Shown here: positions 1-10,565 of the stretch, piece after piece
Layout: each line of letters begins with the position of its first letter
How positions within the stretch are numbered: position 1 is the first letter of the stretch
Assembly (NCBI GenBank): GCA_013339765.2
Contig: CM023448.1
Location: 286,742,817-286,806,816, forward strand
DNA length: 64,000 nucleotides
DNA from: Haemaphysalis longicornis
Lineage: Eukaryota; Arthropoda; Arachnida; Ixodida; Ixodidae
Direction: 5' to 3'
Translations under genes and position numbers: made by a program
The notes under the pieces: generated by a model
Told to the model about the DNA's origin: nothing
What the model saw: the letters and a program-made list of their open reading frames with translations, nothing else
The model's database searches: none

Positions 1-155
1 TTTCGCTTCGTTAGTCTATTAGTTCCAGGTTCGATTCCCGGCGGTGCCAGTAAATTCTTTTATTTGTCCGCTGGAGTTTTCTGGTGACACCAACGGTCGC
101 GAAAGAACCCTTGGGGGGTAGAGGTAAAAAGCTTTGCTTTAAAGTTTTGTCCAGG
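1..155 (+). mobile_element. tRNA-derived SINE, cut by the window edge
   Basis: The first 50 bases are the 3' half of a tRNA-like sequence with a perfect B box (GGTTCGATTCC). A body of about 100 bases follows, ending near GCTTTGCTTTAAA. The same sequence recurs in reverse at 3039-3213 with very few differences, and that copy supplies the A box missing here. Tick genomes carry abundant SINEs of this design; the exact family name is not claimed. The 5' end lies outside the window. Confidence 0.75.
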
Positions 156-192
156 CTTGCCTTCCCCCTCACCGGCTGTCACTTTTCTAGGA

Positions 193-695
193 GTACAGGG
201 GGGATTATAATAAATATGAACAACGGAGCACACAGCCTCCGACGCATGCCGCACCGTCTGGCTTCACTGTCAGTAAACTGCGCGCATGCGTAGTTCTTTC
301 AGAGCGTTTGGGAATGGGGCCTACTGTTAGGGGAAATGCTTGATAAAGAATCGACAGCGGTCATTTATTTTGGGGCGTCTTTATATGCTCTGTCGCCACT
401 TAGCCTCCTATTATCCACTACATTCGGGAGCCAAGCGCACAGCAGGCTGACTGTACCTATCATGATCCCCTTCAACTATCACCCTACTCAGGGATGACGG
501 ACGTAAAAAGAAGCCTCAAAATAAACGACCAGTGTCGCTTCTTTATCAAGCATTTTTCATAAATTTAGGACACACTGTCAAACACTCCCGAAGAAGTGCG
601 CATGCACGCAGTTTACTGACTTTGCAGCCAGATGGTGCAGTGCATCGGAGGCTGTGCGCTCCGTTTTTCGAATTTTTAAAAAATTCCCCCTGTAC
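193..695. repeat. Foldback element with arms of about 190 bp
   Basis: Positions 193-383 match the reverse complement of about 499-695 along the whole length. Shared blocks include ACAGCCTCCGA, GTCAGTAAACTGCG and AAATGCTTGATAAAGAA, with perhaps 75-80 percent identity by eye. The spacer is about 115 bp. No protein-coding frame is convincing; the open frames here are by-products. It could be a foldback transposon, a MITE, or two opposed copies of one short repeat. Confidence 0.65.
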
Positions 696-720
696 ATCCA
701 CGTTTCTCTCTCGCTCCTCT

Positions 721-869
721 CATATTGAACGGCAGAGTAATAAACAAAGACAGGAAGGAAAAGAAGAAGACAGGACAACGCTGTCGTCCTATCGTCCTGT
801 CGTCGTCTTTTCCATCGTCCTGTCTTCTTTTTCCTCCTGCCTTTGTTTATTACGCTGCCGTTCAATATG
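721..869. repeat. Hairpin element, arms of about 54 bp
   Basis: CATATTGAACGGCAGAGTAA at 721-740 pairs with the reverse complement of the sequence ending at 869, and the match runs for about 54 bp with a few mismatches. The loop of about 40 bp is a CGTCCTGTCGTCC-type repeat. A palindrome this long is a MITE-like or foldback structure and is not coding. Confidence 0.65.
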
Positions 870-2180
870 CAAAACCAGTACCAACTTGCCCAAATGTCGC
901 TCCTTTTACATTACATTTCGCTCCACTCAAACAGATCGTGTTCAGGCACTCTGCCTAATTGCTAACCCCTTATCTCTAACTTTCCAAGGGTACCTATCCC
1001 CATACAGAGCAGCCTAAGGATGTGCGCGGTTGCCCTGACGAACCCAAGCTTCTTGTACAAACGGTGACACCGGACTCAGCTGCCTGCTTTGTCCGAATTT
1101 TTGACCCTGCATAGCGACCCTACGTCGCAAATGCTAACGTACATTACGATGTAGCCTTACGCAGTGAATAGTGGTAAAAACCGCTTGTCACGCTTTGCAA
1201 CTCGTGACGCCTTACCTTCGTTCCTGAAACGGCGCAGAACTACGCGCTGTGACTCAACTAAGCACAGTGATCAAAGCTTGGTTTTATGTACAAAATCACC
1301 TAACCACCGGTAAATAGAAACTACGTACAAGGAATATACGAGTCCAATTCTTACAAAGAAATGTTCCCGTTCGAGGCCAGGTAGAACCCTGGCCTGGAAC
1401 CTGACCTCGAGGCTCTGGCCTAGGACCGAGGCGGTATCGCATATACCCCATGAAATGACGTCTTGTTTAGCCGTTCCACGAGGCTATACTGTAGTGCTCA
1501 AATTGAACCACCAGAAAGCGCACAGTGCAGTTAGAATTTCTCTGCATCGTTTAGGAAACCAACTGTCACCTGTTCCTGCCGGCTGGTGGATGGTCGTGCA
1601 CAAACCCATTTCGGGCAGAGACTCTGTATACCTTGTGTACACATCACGGAAGTCAAATTGGGAATGCCCGATAGTCAGGCGGAATTTTTTAATTTAATCA
1701 CTCTTAGCGGCTTGAAATTCATCCCGCCACATCGTGCTCAGCACCACTACGCCGTAGCCATTGAGAGTCCGGCGCCCGATAATTCACAGAACCTTCTCTC
1801 GCAATGGAAATAAAGCAGTTGGAGGGCTTACGCTGAGGCGTATACCGGATGATCCGGGTCACAATTTCGAAGCGCCCGGGCAGTGGTGAAAATCGTGTCG
1901 AGTAGAGGAGCTCCCACCACACGAAGCGCAACGAAGGGCAGGTGGCGACGCAGTCCGCGAACCAGGGACAGCTGACATCCTCTTCCATGCCTGCGGCGTC
2001 GGGGCAGCAGCAACAACCCGGAAGAGATGAAGGCGCCACGAGACCCTGATTCGACGGAGACCTCGCGACAGCAGTGCGGCGCACGTCTTCGTCGGTGAGC
2101 GAGCTGAAGTGCGTGCGGCTCGTGCTGGGTCACGCGCCGGAGCCCAACCAGTGGCGTGCCGCAAGCTGGCAGCTGCTACA
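870..2180. other. No recognisable gene
   Basis: There is no conserved domain or repeat that I can name. A short stem (AGGCCAG / CTGGCCT) sits near 1374-1404. The stretch 1860-2170 is GC-rich and open in three minus-strand frames, the longest 121 codons. None of the translations resembles a known family, so I do not call a gene. Confidence 0.5.
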
Positions 2181-2320
2181 TGGGAAAAAAAGAAGAAAAC
2201 AAGGAGGGAGAGTACCTTGTAATTAAATACACAACTATTTTATTCTCCAACCTGTGATGTTTGGCAGATCCCCTGATTGGGTATGTGCCACACCCTCAGA
2301 AACAAAAACAGCAACAACAG
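2181..2320 (+). mobile_element. LINE 3' tail fragment
   Basis: The stretch GATCCCCTGATTGGGTATGT (2268-2287), followed by an A- and CAA-rich tail, matches the 3' end of the LINE fragment at 5570-5630. Related tails lie in reverse at 19180-19245 and 22830-22890. I infer a 5'-truncated copy of a non-LTR element with a CAA-type tail. Confidence 0.5.
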
Positions 2321-2560
2321 CTGCACTGGAGCCTCCGCGGGATGCGGTTGCCCATGACGTACACAACACGTATGTATTGTGTATAATCAATGCCTATTCC
2401 CGTGACCTGTTCAATTAATTTCTCTACACGTGTCGCCTTGCACGATTTTTTCATGGCTGCGTCTAATCCCACGGCAACCATGAGAATTAGCTATGCGAAA
2501 TTGCCACGGCAGTTTTTATAAAAGTTGGCTGGCCTAAAATTCGTTTAACAATATTACCTT

Positions 2561-2670
2561 CCAACCCAACCTAACAAAACCTAACCTAACGTAACCTAAC
2601 CTAACGTATCATACCATAATCTACCTAAATCCAGCCCAACTGCAACAATCCTAACCTAACCCAGCCCAAC
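2561..2670. repeat. Interstitial telomere-like CCTAA stretch
   Basis: Degenerate repeats of CCTAA and CCCAA are visible, for example CCTAACCTAACGTAACCTAA. TTAGG is the usual arthropod telomere unit, so this is either a decayed interstitial telomeric tract or a simple repeat of the same unit. A similar tract in the opposite orientation is at 15830-15896, and a CCTAG/CCTAA-rich stretch is at 11582-11640. Confidence 0.7.
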
Positions 2671-2812
2671 GACACCGAATATAATCTATATTAGACCTAA
2701 TCCAACCTATTCTAGAAGTTCTCTACGTCGATATCCTGATATAAAAATAACCAGAATAAAAAAGCATTAACAAAATCACCATGAGCGAACACTTCAAAAA
2801 TTTCGAAAGCTT

Positions 2813-2925
2813 AAAAAAAAAAAAGAAAAAACACCGGCCATGCCGGACTCGAACCTGAGCCTTCTCGTTTAAGAGCAATTGCTGTTACACAGCGCCGCAG
2901 GATCAGCTGCGGGAACGAGTCTTTC
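2813..2925 (-). mobile_element. tRNA-related sequence (SINE or tRNA pseudogene)
   Basis: On the minus strand there is a perfect B box GGTTCGAGTCC (plus-strand 2845-2855) and a degenerate A-box region around 2882-2900. A long T run on the minus strand (plus-strand A run 2813-2831) follows the 3' end and resembles a pol III terminator. The tRNA fold is not complete, so a functional tRNA is unlikely. Confidence 0.5.
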
Positions 2926-3038
2926 GGAAATATTTTCCCATAATATCTCCGGGGGGCGTGCTTAGCCAATCAGAGGCGACTGCCGTGAGAAATTCCTGAC
3001 GGTAATTCCCACGGTTGCCGTAATAATAGACACTACCT

Positions 3039-3213
3039 TTTAAAGCAAAGCTTTCTACCTCTACCCCCCAAGGGTTCTTTCGCGACCGTTGGTGTCACCA
3101 GAAAACTCCAGCGAACAAATAAAAGAATTTACCGGCACCGCCGGGAATCGAACCTGGAACTAATAGACTAACAAAGCGAGAGCCCGTTGTCTTACCGATT
3201 TAGCTACGAGCCC
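3039..3213 (-). mobile_element. tRNA-derived SINE, full head
   Basis: On the minus strand the A box is TAGCTAAATCGG (plus-strand 3195-3206) and the B box is GGTTCGATTCC (3144-3154), spaced as in a tRNA. The body that follows, including the segment complementary to CCCAAGGGTTCTTTCGCGAC, is shared almost exactly with 1-155 in the opposite orientation. A diverged body lies at 20430-20530. The two good copies form an inverted pair about 3 kb apart. Confidence 0.75.
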
Positions 3214-3374
3214 ACGCGAAGACGGGGAAGACAGGTGGTGTACTCACCAAGCACATCTATGGGTTTACTCCCTGCGTTCTCGCTGAATGCCACGTGAAAG
3301 CGTCACGCGACCACTCACTCCTGTCTAGCGACCCTGTGCGCACCTTGCTAATGTGCTAAGAGTTACAAAATTAA

Positions 3375-4920
3375 ACGAAGCTCACAACAATGCATGGCAT
3401 CTCACTTCCAGTACGCCAATGTGCTAAAGCCTGTGGCCTCCAGTGTTCACGTAAAAAATCACAGCTCCTTGTCGTCCGCCCTTACGCCAAATCAAGGAAT
3501 ACATTCAAATACTCCTTGATGACCAGGCCATCACTCCAAGCCCCAGCATCAACATCCTGGGCCTACATCTCGAGGCTAACACCAAGAATGACGTCTCCTT
3601 GCAGCGCGTCAAAAACAGCATTAATCAAATCATACACATGATCAGGCGAGTTGCCACCAAGAAGCGAGGCCTAAAAGAATCCGGTACGTTTCGATTAATT
3701 GAAGCTTTTGTCCTCTCGAGAGTCACTTACGTGAACCCCCTGTCTTCTTCTCAGCAAGGAAGACAAATATGCTTTATATATTGATTAGAAAGGCGATTGA
3801 GCAAGCCATTGGTCTTCCCAAGAGTGCGTCCACAGAGAGGCTGCTTAGCACGGGGCTCTACAACACGGTGGAAGAGCTGATAGAGGGCCATCTTTCTATC
3901 CAGACATTCCGAATGAGCACAACTACGGCGGGTCGCCGCATCCTTCACCAGATTGCCTGGCCAGCACAGAATGTCATTCCGCTTGATGTACTCCTGGAAT
4001 TTTGGCGACAAGAACTAAAGATGCTCCCTTTGCTTAGAAATATGAACCCCTCAAACGAATAGGGTTGCCGACAAGCACGGGCTTAAGGGCTCAACACCAC
4101 CCTCGGTGGGGATCATGCAGTTATCTACACAGACGTCTCTAAACATCGAGGGCAGCAATACGCCATCATCGTGGCTACCTCCAGAACCAACCTACTTGCG
4201 TGTACCTCGCATATGACCCAAGAAATGACGGCAGCAGAAGAGGCAGCCGTCACCTTGGCTCTCACTAAACCAGGGGTTCGGAGGGTAGTCACCGATTCCC
4301 AGCAAGCCTATTGGAATTACCGGTCGGGTTGGGTGTCCTGACCTGCACTGCGCGTGCTAAAAAAACCACTCCCCAAATGGTTCCATTCAGCTCATCTGGA
4401 CACCCCCTCACGCTTCAATGGAGGGCAACAAATACGCCCACCCAACAAGCCTGTGCTTTTACCTCCCATGCTATGGAGCTGCACGAGGACAGTCACCCGC
4501 TTGTCAAGTTCAGGGAGATAACCCAGCATTATCGCCTTCTGAGACAGACCGTGCCTTCGCTTTACCCTGACCTTTCCAGAGAACAGCAAACTACCCTACG
4601 GCTCATACAATCCGGGCTTCTTCCCACAGCCTACGCGTCTTCACTTAATGCATCCGGATCGCTACGACGCTGAATGTAAATTTTGCTCAGAAGTAGGAAC
4701 ACTCCGCCCCGTAATCGGGTGTGCGACTTCAGCCCTGAGCACCCTCCTCTCTTTCCGTCAACTACCCAACAAGAGCAATGGGAGATGCTGCTCTCCAGGA
4801 ATCTCTACCTCTTCAGCGGGTGGACAGACCACAGGCCGCGCGGACTGCATATGGGCCCCACAGAAGAAGGAATCACTCCCCAGGGCTGCACTCTGGGCCG
4901 TTCAGAAACCTGAACAGAAG
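3375..4920 (+). mobile_element. 5'-truncated LINE: end of reverse transcriptase plus RNase H
   Basis: Pieces of a non-LTR retrotransposon polyprotein can be read across changing frames. Around 3390-3780 is the part after the RT active site (QCAKACGLQCS, then VKNSINQIIHMIRRVATKK). Around 4105-4330 is an RNase H domain with the three acidic positions visible in IYTDVS, TAAEEAAVTLAL and VVTDSQQAYWNY. A tail follows to about 4920, including REITQHYRLLRQ and a Cys-rich CKFCSEVGTL. Frameshifts and stops break it, so it is inactive. The RNase H downstream of RT points to an I- or R1-like lineage. Confidence 0.75.
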
Positions 4921-5119
4921 AATTTCTTCCTCCTCTTCCTCCTTCTCTGCCTCAAATCTCGTCGCCTCTGTCCGCGGCGCCGAAACGGAGAAGTCAGATC
5001 GTCTAAAGGCGCAACCACATATTTATATTTATTTTTATTTACTCCCATAGTTATCTTTTTAGTACTTGATACTTTAGTACTTAGCCCTAGCAAACACCTC
5101 CCCCCTCCTTTGGTAGTAC

Positions 5120-5640
5120 GAACCACTTCATTAAGGTGAAGAAGAATAGCCTTACGTTGTCGAGTACCCCAGTTGAATACGTACTTACACAGGTCTCGTC
5201 TGGTGCCAACAGCTCTGTGCAGCTATTGTAACGAAGACTCTCTAGAACACTACCCTCTTGACATGTCGACAATTTTCACGGCTCAGACGTCAGTTCCTGG
5301 AGGTGCCGCTTTGCAGTTTGGGGATATCCCTTACAGTGCCGGCTCGGGGCTTCCGAAATGGGGTTCTGCCGCCGGGATGTATGCTCTCCCCTCCTGCGCT
5401 TCCTTGAAAATTCCAAAAGATTATGATTGCGACTGGTCACTCTCGCCTTGAGTTTTCAGCTTTTTTTCTGTCGTTGATGGATCCAAAACTTTTTCCAGGC
5501 GGTCTAAATTATCTTTTCTAAGCGCTTCGTAATTAGATAAGAATTAAATTGATTTTACCCGTCCTCTGTTGATTGGCCGATCCCCTGATTGGGTATGTGC
5601 CCTATCTAAAGGAGCAACAACAACAACAACCTTCTTGTGA
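5120..5640 (+). mobile_element. LINE C-terminal fragment with CAA tail
   Basis: The translation near 5173-5270 reads NTYLHRSRLVPTALCSYCNE, the Cys-containing C-terminal motif typical of non-LTR polyproteins. It is followed by an untranslated end containing GATCCCCTGATTGGGTATGT (5580-5599) and (CAA)n at about 5613-5628. This is probably a separate insertion from the one just upstream, although a single element with internal damage is possible. Confidence 0.55.
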
Positions 5641-6427
5641 AGCGTTTTGGAAATTCATGGCAAAGCAATGAAGAGCTTGCTTACTTTGTGAGTGCCTTCA
5701 GGCGTGCCCAAAAAAATTATCCTATGGAAGAATTCGAAAAGAGCAGCTAATGGCGCCAATAGGACTCACCTGCTCTATGTATAGTTGTACTGTTCTTGAA
5801 GCCCTGTTGCATATTTTTAATGCCTTTTCCACCAAACGTCAATCGCACAATGCTTAAAAGTCAATCTAAGCAAAGTTTTCACAAGAATGCCGTATCAACT
5901 TGGGTGTTACATTTCAATATGAGCCAAATCCAAACTTATCACCCCAATATTGCTCAAATTCACGGCCTAATTTTGAATTCTTGTGACCATAAGCTTCCCC
6001 TAGCTGACATGCAAAATGTATCATATGATGGCTTCGACTGCGTTGCGTTTAGGTCCGGTAACAAACTTCTGCTTGTTGCTCAAACAAGCGTTAAGTGGAT
6101 CTGGCTCACTTCGAAAAAAAAAAAACGCCTCATTTGGAGTACGCAAAACCCGATTTCTTCAACCCTGGCCAGAACGGGTTTCACAAGGGGCTGTGCACCT
6201 ATGACAGCATACACCGTAAAATGTGAAGGCCACATCTATATATCGACCTGCTGAACTTTTTTTTTTGAGCTTTCATGTTGCTCTCGTCGGACCACTGACG
6301 CAGCTGCATTCATGGTTTTCTTCCTCACGACGTCGGTTACGACGAGGGGCACGTCGACCTCCACTAGCCTCTTGCCCTGCAGCGTACCTTCTCGGTCTTC
6401 TGCGCCTGCGAACAGTCTGGTGCCTCG
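5641..6427. other. No recognisable gene
   Basis: Open frames of up to 152 codons occur (5796-6254, plus strand), but the translation is low in recognisable motifs and passes through an A run. I see no homology to other parts of the window. Confidence 0.45.
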
Positions 6428-6541
6428 TCATGCATAGCGATGTGAAAAAAGGCTCTGTTGCGACGTTGTCATCCCACCGCTGACAACCCGTTGCTGCATA
6501 CGGGAAGGCGTACCCGAGCCGAGCTCCGTCGCCTCCGACAT
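6428..6541 (-). pseudogene. Truncated start of an LTR-retrotransposon gag
   Basis: An ATG at 6541 (minus strand) opens MSEATELGSG, the same first ten residues as the plus-strand copy beginning at 45228. It starts 37 bases downstream of the LTR end at 6579. The frame stops at 6428 after 37 codons and nothing else of the element is recognisable further on. It is a decayed remnant of a gypsy-like element; the superfamily is inferred. Confidence 0.55.
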
Positions 6542-6578
6542 GCGTGTGGTAGCGTGGTGAAGCGAGCGGCCAGCCAAT

Positions 6579-7179
6579 GTGGCTGCCTTGAAGAAGACCA
6601 GAAGCCGAAGGCAAACTTAACGTGTTTACTGCATGGCGAGAGTCGAGCCGAAGCCCGACAAGAACAATGCCCCGACGGGCGAGGTTACAGTACAGAACTC
6701 GAGCAGAGTGACAGCATTGATTCACTTCTCCAACAGGAATAAACTGCAGCGCTTTGGGGGAAGGGGGGGGGGGTATTAATTTATATCCAAAGCGCTAACG
6801 GTCAAACAAGCATTCCATCTAGATTGTGCGCATGACACGTACGGTACAGACACACACAACACTCTTTCCAGAGATCGTGAGCGGTCGGTAGTAGCGGCGT
6901 ACGCTGAGTCCTAGAGAGGGGAGAGAGGAGGTCTCCGCAACGGCTTCCGCGTCCTTCGGAAAAAGTCTCTGCGTGTTGCGTCCGGCCGCCACCGAAGCTT
7001 GAATCACGCCGGTAGCGAGGCGCCAGCGATCCAGACATGTAGCGGTCGTGTTTGGACCCGTCGGCTGCAAGCGTGAGTCACCGACAGGGAGGCCTGCTCG
7101 AAAGGCGCACGTAGTGAAGGCTTCGCCACACAGCCGAGGAGTGCGGCACAAAGCAACTGCGGCGGGCTGATTCGTAATA
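6579..7179 (-). mobile_element. LTR of a gypsy-like retrotransposon
   Basis: Read on the minus strand, the sequence starts near TATTACGAATCAG (first G of the TG mutated) and ends CAGCCACA-type with CA at 6579. It contains a TATA-like GATATAAAT. It matches the plus-strand LTR at 44641-45190 over its length, especially GTAACCTCGCCCGTCGGGGC and GGCTTCTGG near the 3' end. An LTR-length element with TG..CA ends, a TATA box and gag just downstream supports the call. Confidence 0.7.
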
Positions 7180-9689
7180 GCTCTGAGCCCACGCGGCAAC
7201 GTGTACAAGGCGCGTCCAGAACGTTCTACGTTCCGTCGCCTTTTCTGGGAACCTGCTTCCCCGCTGTTCCCTTCCGGCGCGCTCTCCCCGGCCAGCGCTC
7301 CGCTTTATGTACCACAGACTTTTTAAAGCAAAGCCTCAGTACTTTCGTCCGGCGGTTTCGCGGAGGATGCACAAGTTAACCTTTGACCATAGACACCCCC
7401 GGCGACACACCCCTCGAAGCGCGTCACGTGATTCGCCGGGCGCCGCTGGCAGTGCTGCGCACAAGCGCCCGTTTTCAGCCGTTCTGAGCAGCATGATCAG
7501 CGGCTGCCGCTGCCGCTGCGGCCGATCAGCTGATCGGCAGCCAACCACCCCCGCAGCCTCCCATTCGTCTCGGGCTATGTGACTCGTCTCGCGCCTGGCG
7601 TAGAGGTACGGTGCGTTCGCCGTGAATGAACGTCGCGTTCGCCGCGTTCGCCCCGACGAACGTCCGCCGGCCTCCTTCTGTGAGCGCTGCAATACAGCTA
7701 CATCAAAGGTTAACCAAGCGAAACCAAGGCTCAGCCAGACTAAGCCAAGCTTTTGCTTGGCATATCCAAGGTTAGCTGAGCTAAGCCACAGGCATTTTTT
7801 TTTTGAAGAATCGTGCCCGACACAACGTTCAGTGAAACGCAAGCCGTTTTAATGTAGCTGCATACTCAGACCACTCTCCCAGTTCTTTGACCAGCCGGTG
7901 GCATGAAGACCCAAAAGTACCCGGCCGATCGGTACCGAGCAGCGGAGGCAGCCCGCGGCCTCTGGAATAAGCAGGCGCCACCCACATACCTTTTTTATTT
8001 CTTTTGTATTTCTTTCTACTACTTCTGCAGCAAAAGTCCCCCCCCCCCCCCCCTCTACTAGTCTTCGGAAACTCCGTGTAGAATTGTTCTTGAGAATGCT
8101 GTTACGGGCATCTAGGCAGGGTTCAGAGCGCCCCTACCCCGCCGATTTACCGCTTTTGGTGTTTCTAAGGGCTTAGTCTCCCTTAGACGACTCTATAGAC
8201 TATACTTGTAGAGGCCGTTTCTGTGAATACGGGCTGTTCATTATCATTACAAGGCTCTGGCCCTAGATTTAGAGAGAGAGCTGAGAGAACAAATTTTATG
8301 GAAAACGGCGGTGTTAGCCGAGCCCTGGAAAACCGTCAGCTGGCTGAACGTACGGAAACGAAAGATGGTCGATAGAAACACGGACGCAAAGCTGCCGCTT
8401 TGCCGCGCTGTCGAGCCGCCGCGCTGGCTTGCTACGCCAGTGGGAACAGTAAAAAAATAAATATGAAAAGATGGCGGGTGATGCGCATAAATTATCAGTC
8501 ACATACAGAAGAACTTTTCCACAAAACGCTGTCCAGATCTGTGCTCCGAAGAAACGCCAAGGGAGCTTTGATTGCATGTGTAGCCTGGCTGGGACCTGAC
8601 CAAGGACCCAAAACTGCCCTCAACTCAAGCCGCCTGTACAAAAATAGTGTTCTTGTCTATGCGCTTTGCACTTTGAACACACGCATGACATGATTGATGT
8701 CTTCTCGTGTGTCCCATTTGCAGCAAAAAGGTGAAGATGCCAGCTGGACTTTGTGGAGGAGGTAGAGGATCGGTAGAGGATTGAGTGCAGTCTATATAGA
8801 ATGGCTTCCTCGCGCTTGCTGAGCCCTCGTGGTATCCTGAGGGTGCACTAGGGGGTCAGTCAGGTGCAGAGGTGCGCACAAGCGTTGCTCTCCCTCTCAT
8901 CTTGGAAGTTGATGTAATTCATTGTAAGGCGGCTGAGAATGATATAAATTTGGGACACCGCAGCTAAAACACGTGAGATTAAGGTCACAAGCTCACGACC
9001 TCCTGATATTGCACTGCCACAAGTAACGAAGGTGCTGGAGCCCTGGATCCACGTGAGTGTGTAAGTCTTGCTTTAAAGTTGGAAAAATGTACGAGAAACT
9101 AGCCGGGGTTCTTAAATTTACAGGTGCGAGTGGCAGCACCGCGTAGGAGTATAGTTGGCCGATAGAGCATGGCTCGAGTACCGCGAGCTCGGATCGCTTC
9201 GTGTCCTTTGCGGTGTGCTCTTTTTATACGCCACAAGAAACATATGACGAAAATGTGAAGGGAAATGGGGAGGGGGGGGGGGGGGGGGGTGCGCGGCAGC
9301 TTTAACCTTATATTTCTGTGCTAAGAAGCAATCGTTCGTAGCGGAACAAAAGCTGACCTTTTTATTTAAAAGTTCCAGCTTTCGGTTCATATGTCAGGAT
9401 ATGCTGAGAGATGGTCTTCAACTTGGTTTCAGAACGCTGAACTGGAAATACCCACGAATTCACTTCTCGGCGGCCATCCTTGAAGAAGGGTCATTTTGAG
9501 GGCAGAACTGGCAGTTTATCCATTCTTGATCTTTATAAACCTAGGAAAAAGCAAGACATGTACACCACTGTTTTAAGACCGCACACCGTTGCGTTCGAGC
9601 TTCCTGGTGTTCGAGGTCGACGTGGCCGTGACCACGATGGAGACAATGCTGGGTTACTCGAGGTCAGCCCAAGAAATGCGGTTGATATA
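7180..9689. other. No recognisable gene
   Basis: The stretch contains the palindrome GCCGATCAGCTGATCGGC (7521-7538), an AACCAAGC-type degenerate repeat near 7700-7790, a C run (8039-8053) and a G run (about 9272-9289). Open frames up to 168 codons (7336-7842, minus) show no family motif. Confidence 0.45.
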
Positions 9690-10565
9690 CGTACCAAAGA
9701 CGAAGCTGTAGCCACAAACCAATGCTGATTTGACAGCAGTGAAAGGGCAACAAATAAGCTGTAGTCGCGAAGAAGTATACCACTCAGATCACCAAATACA
9801 TAGATATGTATTCCCAAAAAAACATTAGTTGTGTACGGGCTCACAAGACGAATTGGTGGGTGGTCAGTAATAACAAAATCATTATCAACGTGGCTGGACA
9901 TTCCACGGCGGTACAGGGGAGCTCGGATGGTTGCTGGTTGGGCCCGGATGTGAAGCCAACGGCTTCAGGCTTTGAGGGTCGATGGCAGACAAGCAGATTC
10001 TTGTGTTTTCAAACCACCGCGGGCTTCAGTGCCGCCGACTTCCACGCGTACGAGGTTTCGCTCGTGACCTAGAACTGCGACTGTGCAGTCAAGTTCCGGG
10101 GCTTGGATAATTTCGAGCTCATTTCTTCCACTCTGGGTGAATTGGGTACTATTACGTGGGTTCTGTTCAACCAGGAAGGAACTTGCATCTTCGGTTTCGC
10201 TGAAGAGCTTCTGGAAATACGGGGATGGGTACCTGCAAGAACATATGGAACTTTATTGTGAGAGGGCCGGAGAGTAGCCAGCTGCCCCGTTAAGGAAAAC
10301 ATTGTAGCAGCTGGCGCATTTTTACGAAGACAAAAAATGGAGGACACTTAAGCTTCTTCTGAGCGTGGAACGCGTTATCATACTCGGCGGTGAGGAACAC
10401 TTTGTAGTGCGCCAGGCCAAGGTATACGGCAGCACCAGGCCAAGGTATACGGCAGCACATATATCACACGTGCGAAGAGGGAGCGCGCGCTACGGCGTAT
10501 TTAACCCTATCGTTGACATGAAATTACGGCCCAGCTAGCGGCGCCCTCGAGCGGTCAACATTTCC
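9690..10565 (-). repeat. Long direct repeat R1, copy 1
   Basis: About 870 bp are homologous to 63150-64000 in the same orientation. The repeat contains the 268-nt exon-like block described at 9965-10232 plus flanking non-coding sequence on both sides. This copy has an extra tandem duplication near 10420-10460 (GGCCAAGGTATACGGCAGCA twice) that copy 2 lacks. It is either a duplicated 3' gene end or a low-copy transposable element. Confidence 0.75.
9965..10232 (-). CDS. Candidate terminal exon, unknown protein, R1 copy 1
   Basis: On the minus strand the block begins after TTCTTGCAG (splice-acceptor-like) at 10232 and ends at a TGA at 9965-9967. It encodes about 88 residues, including SETEDASSFLVEQNPRNST and GHERNLVRVEVGG. 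The partner block at 63431-63698 has exactly the same length and the same stop position. Within the minus-strand frame a large share of the differences fall at third codon positions; by eye the plus-strand frame does not show this. That supports past selection on a minus-strand protein. No family is recognised. Upstream exons are not identified, so the gene is partial here. Confidence 0.45.

Noticed and set aside
1719..2164. GC-rich overlapping minus-strand open frames
   Set aside because: Three frames are open and none shows a motif; GC-rich DNA gives such frames by chance.
7521..7538. GCCGATCAGCTGATCGGC as an operator site
   Set aside because: A perfect 18-bp palindrome in a GC-rich region is not enough without a gene or a known factor nearby.
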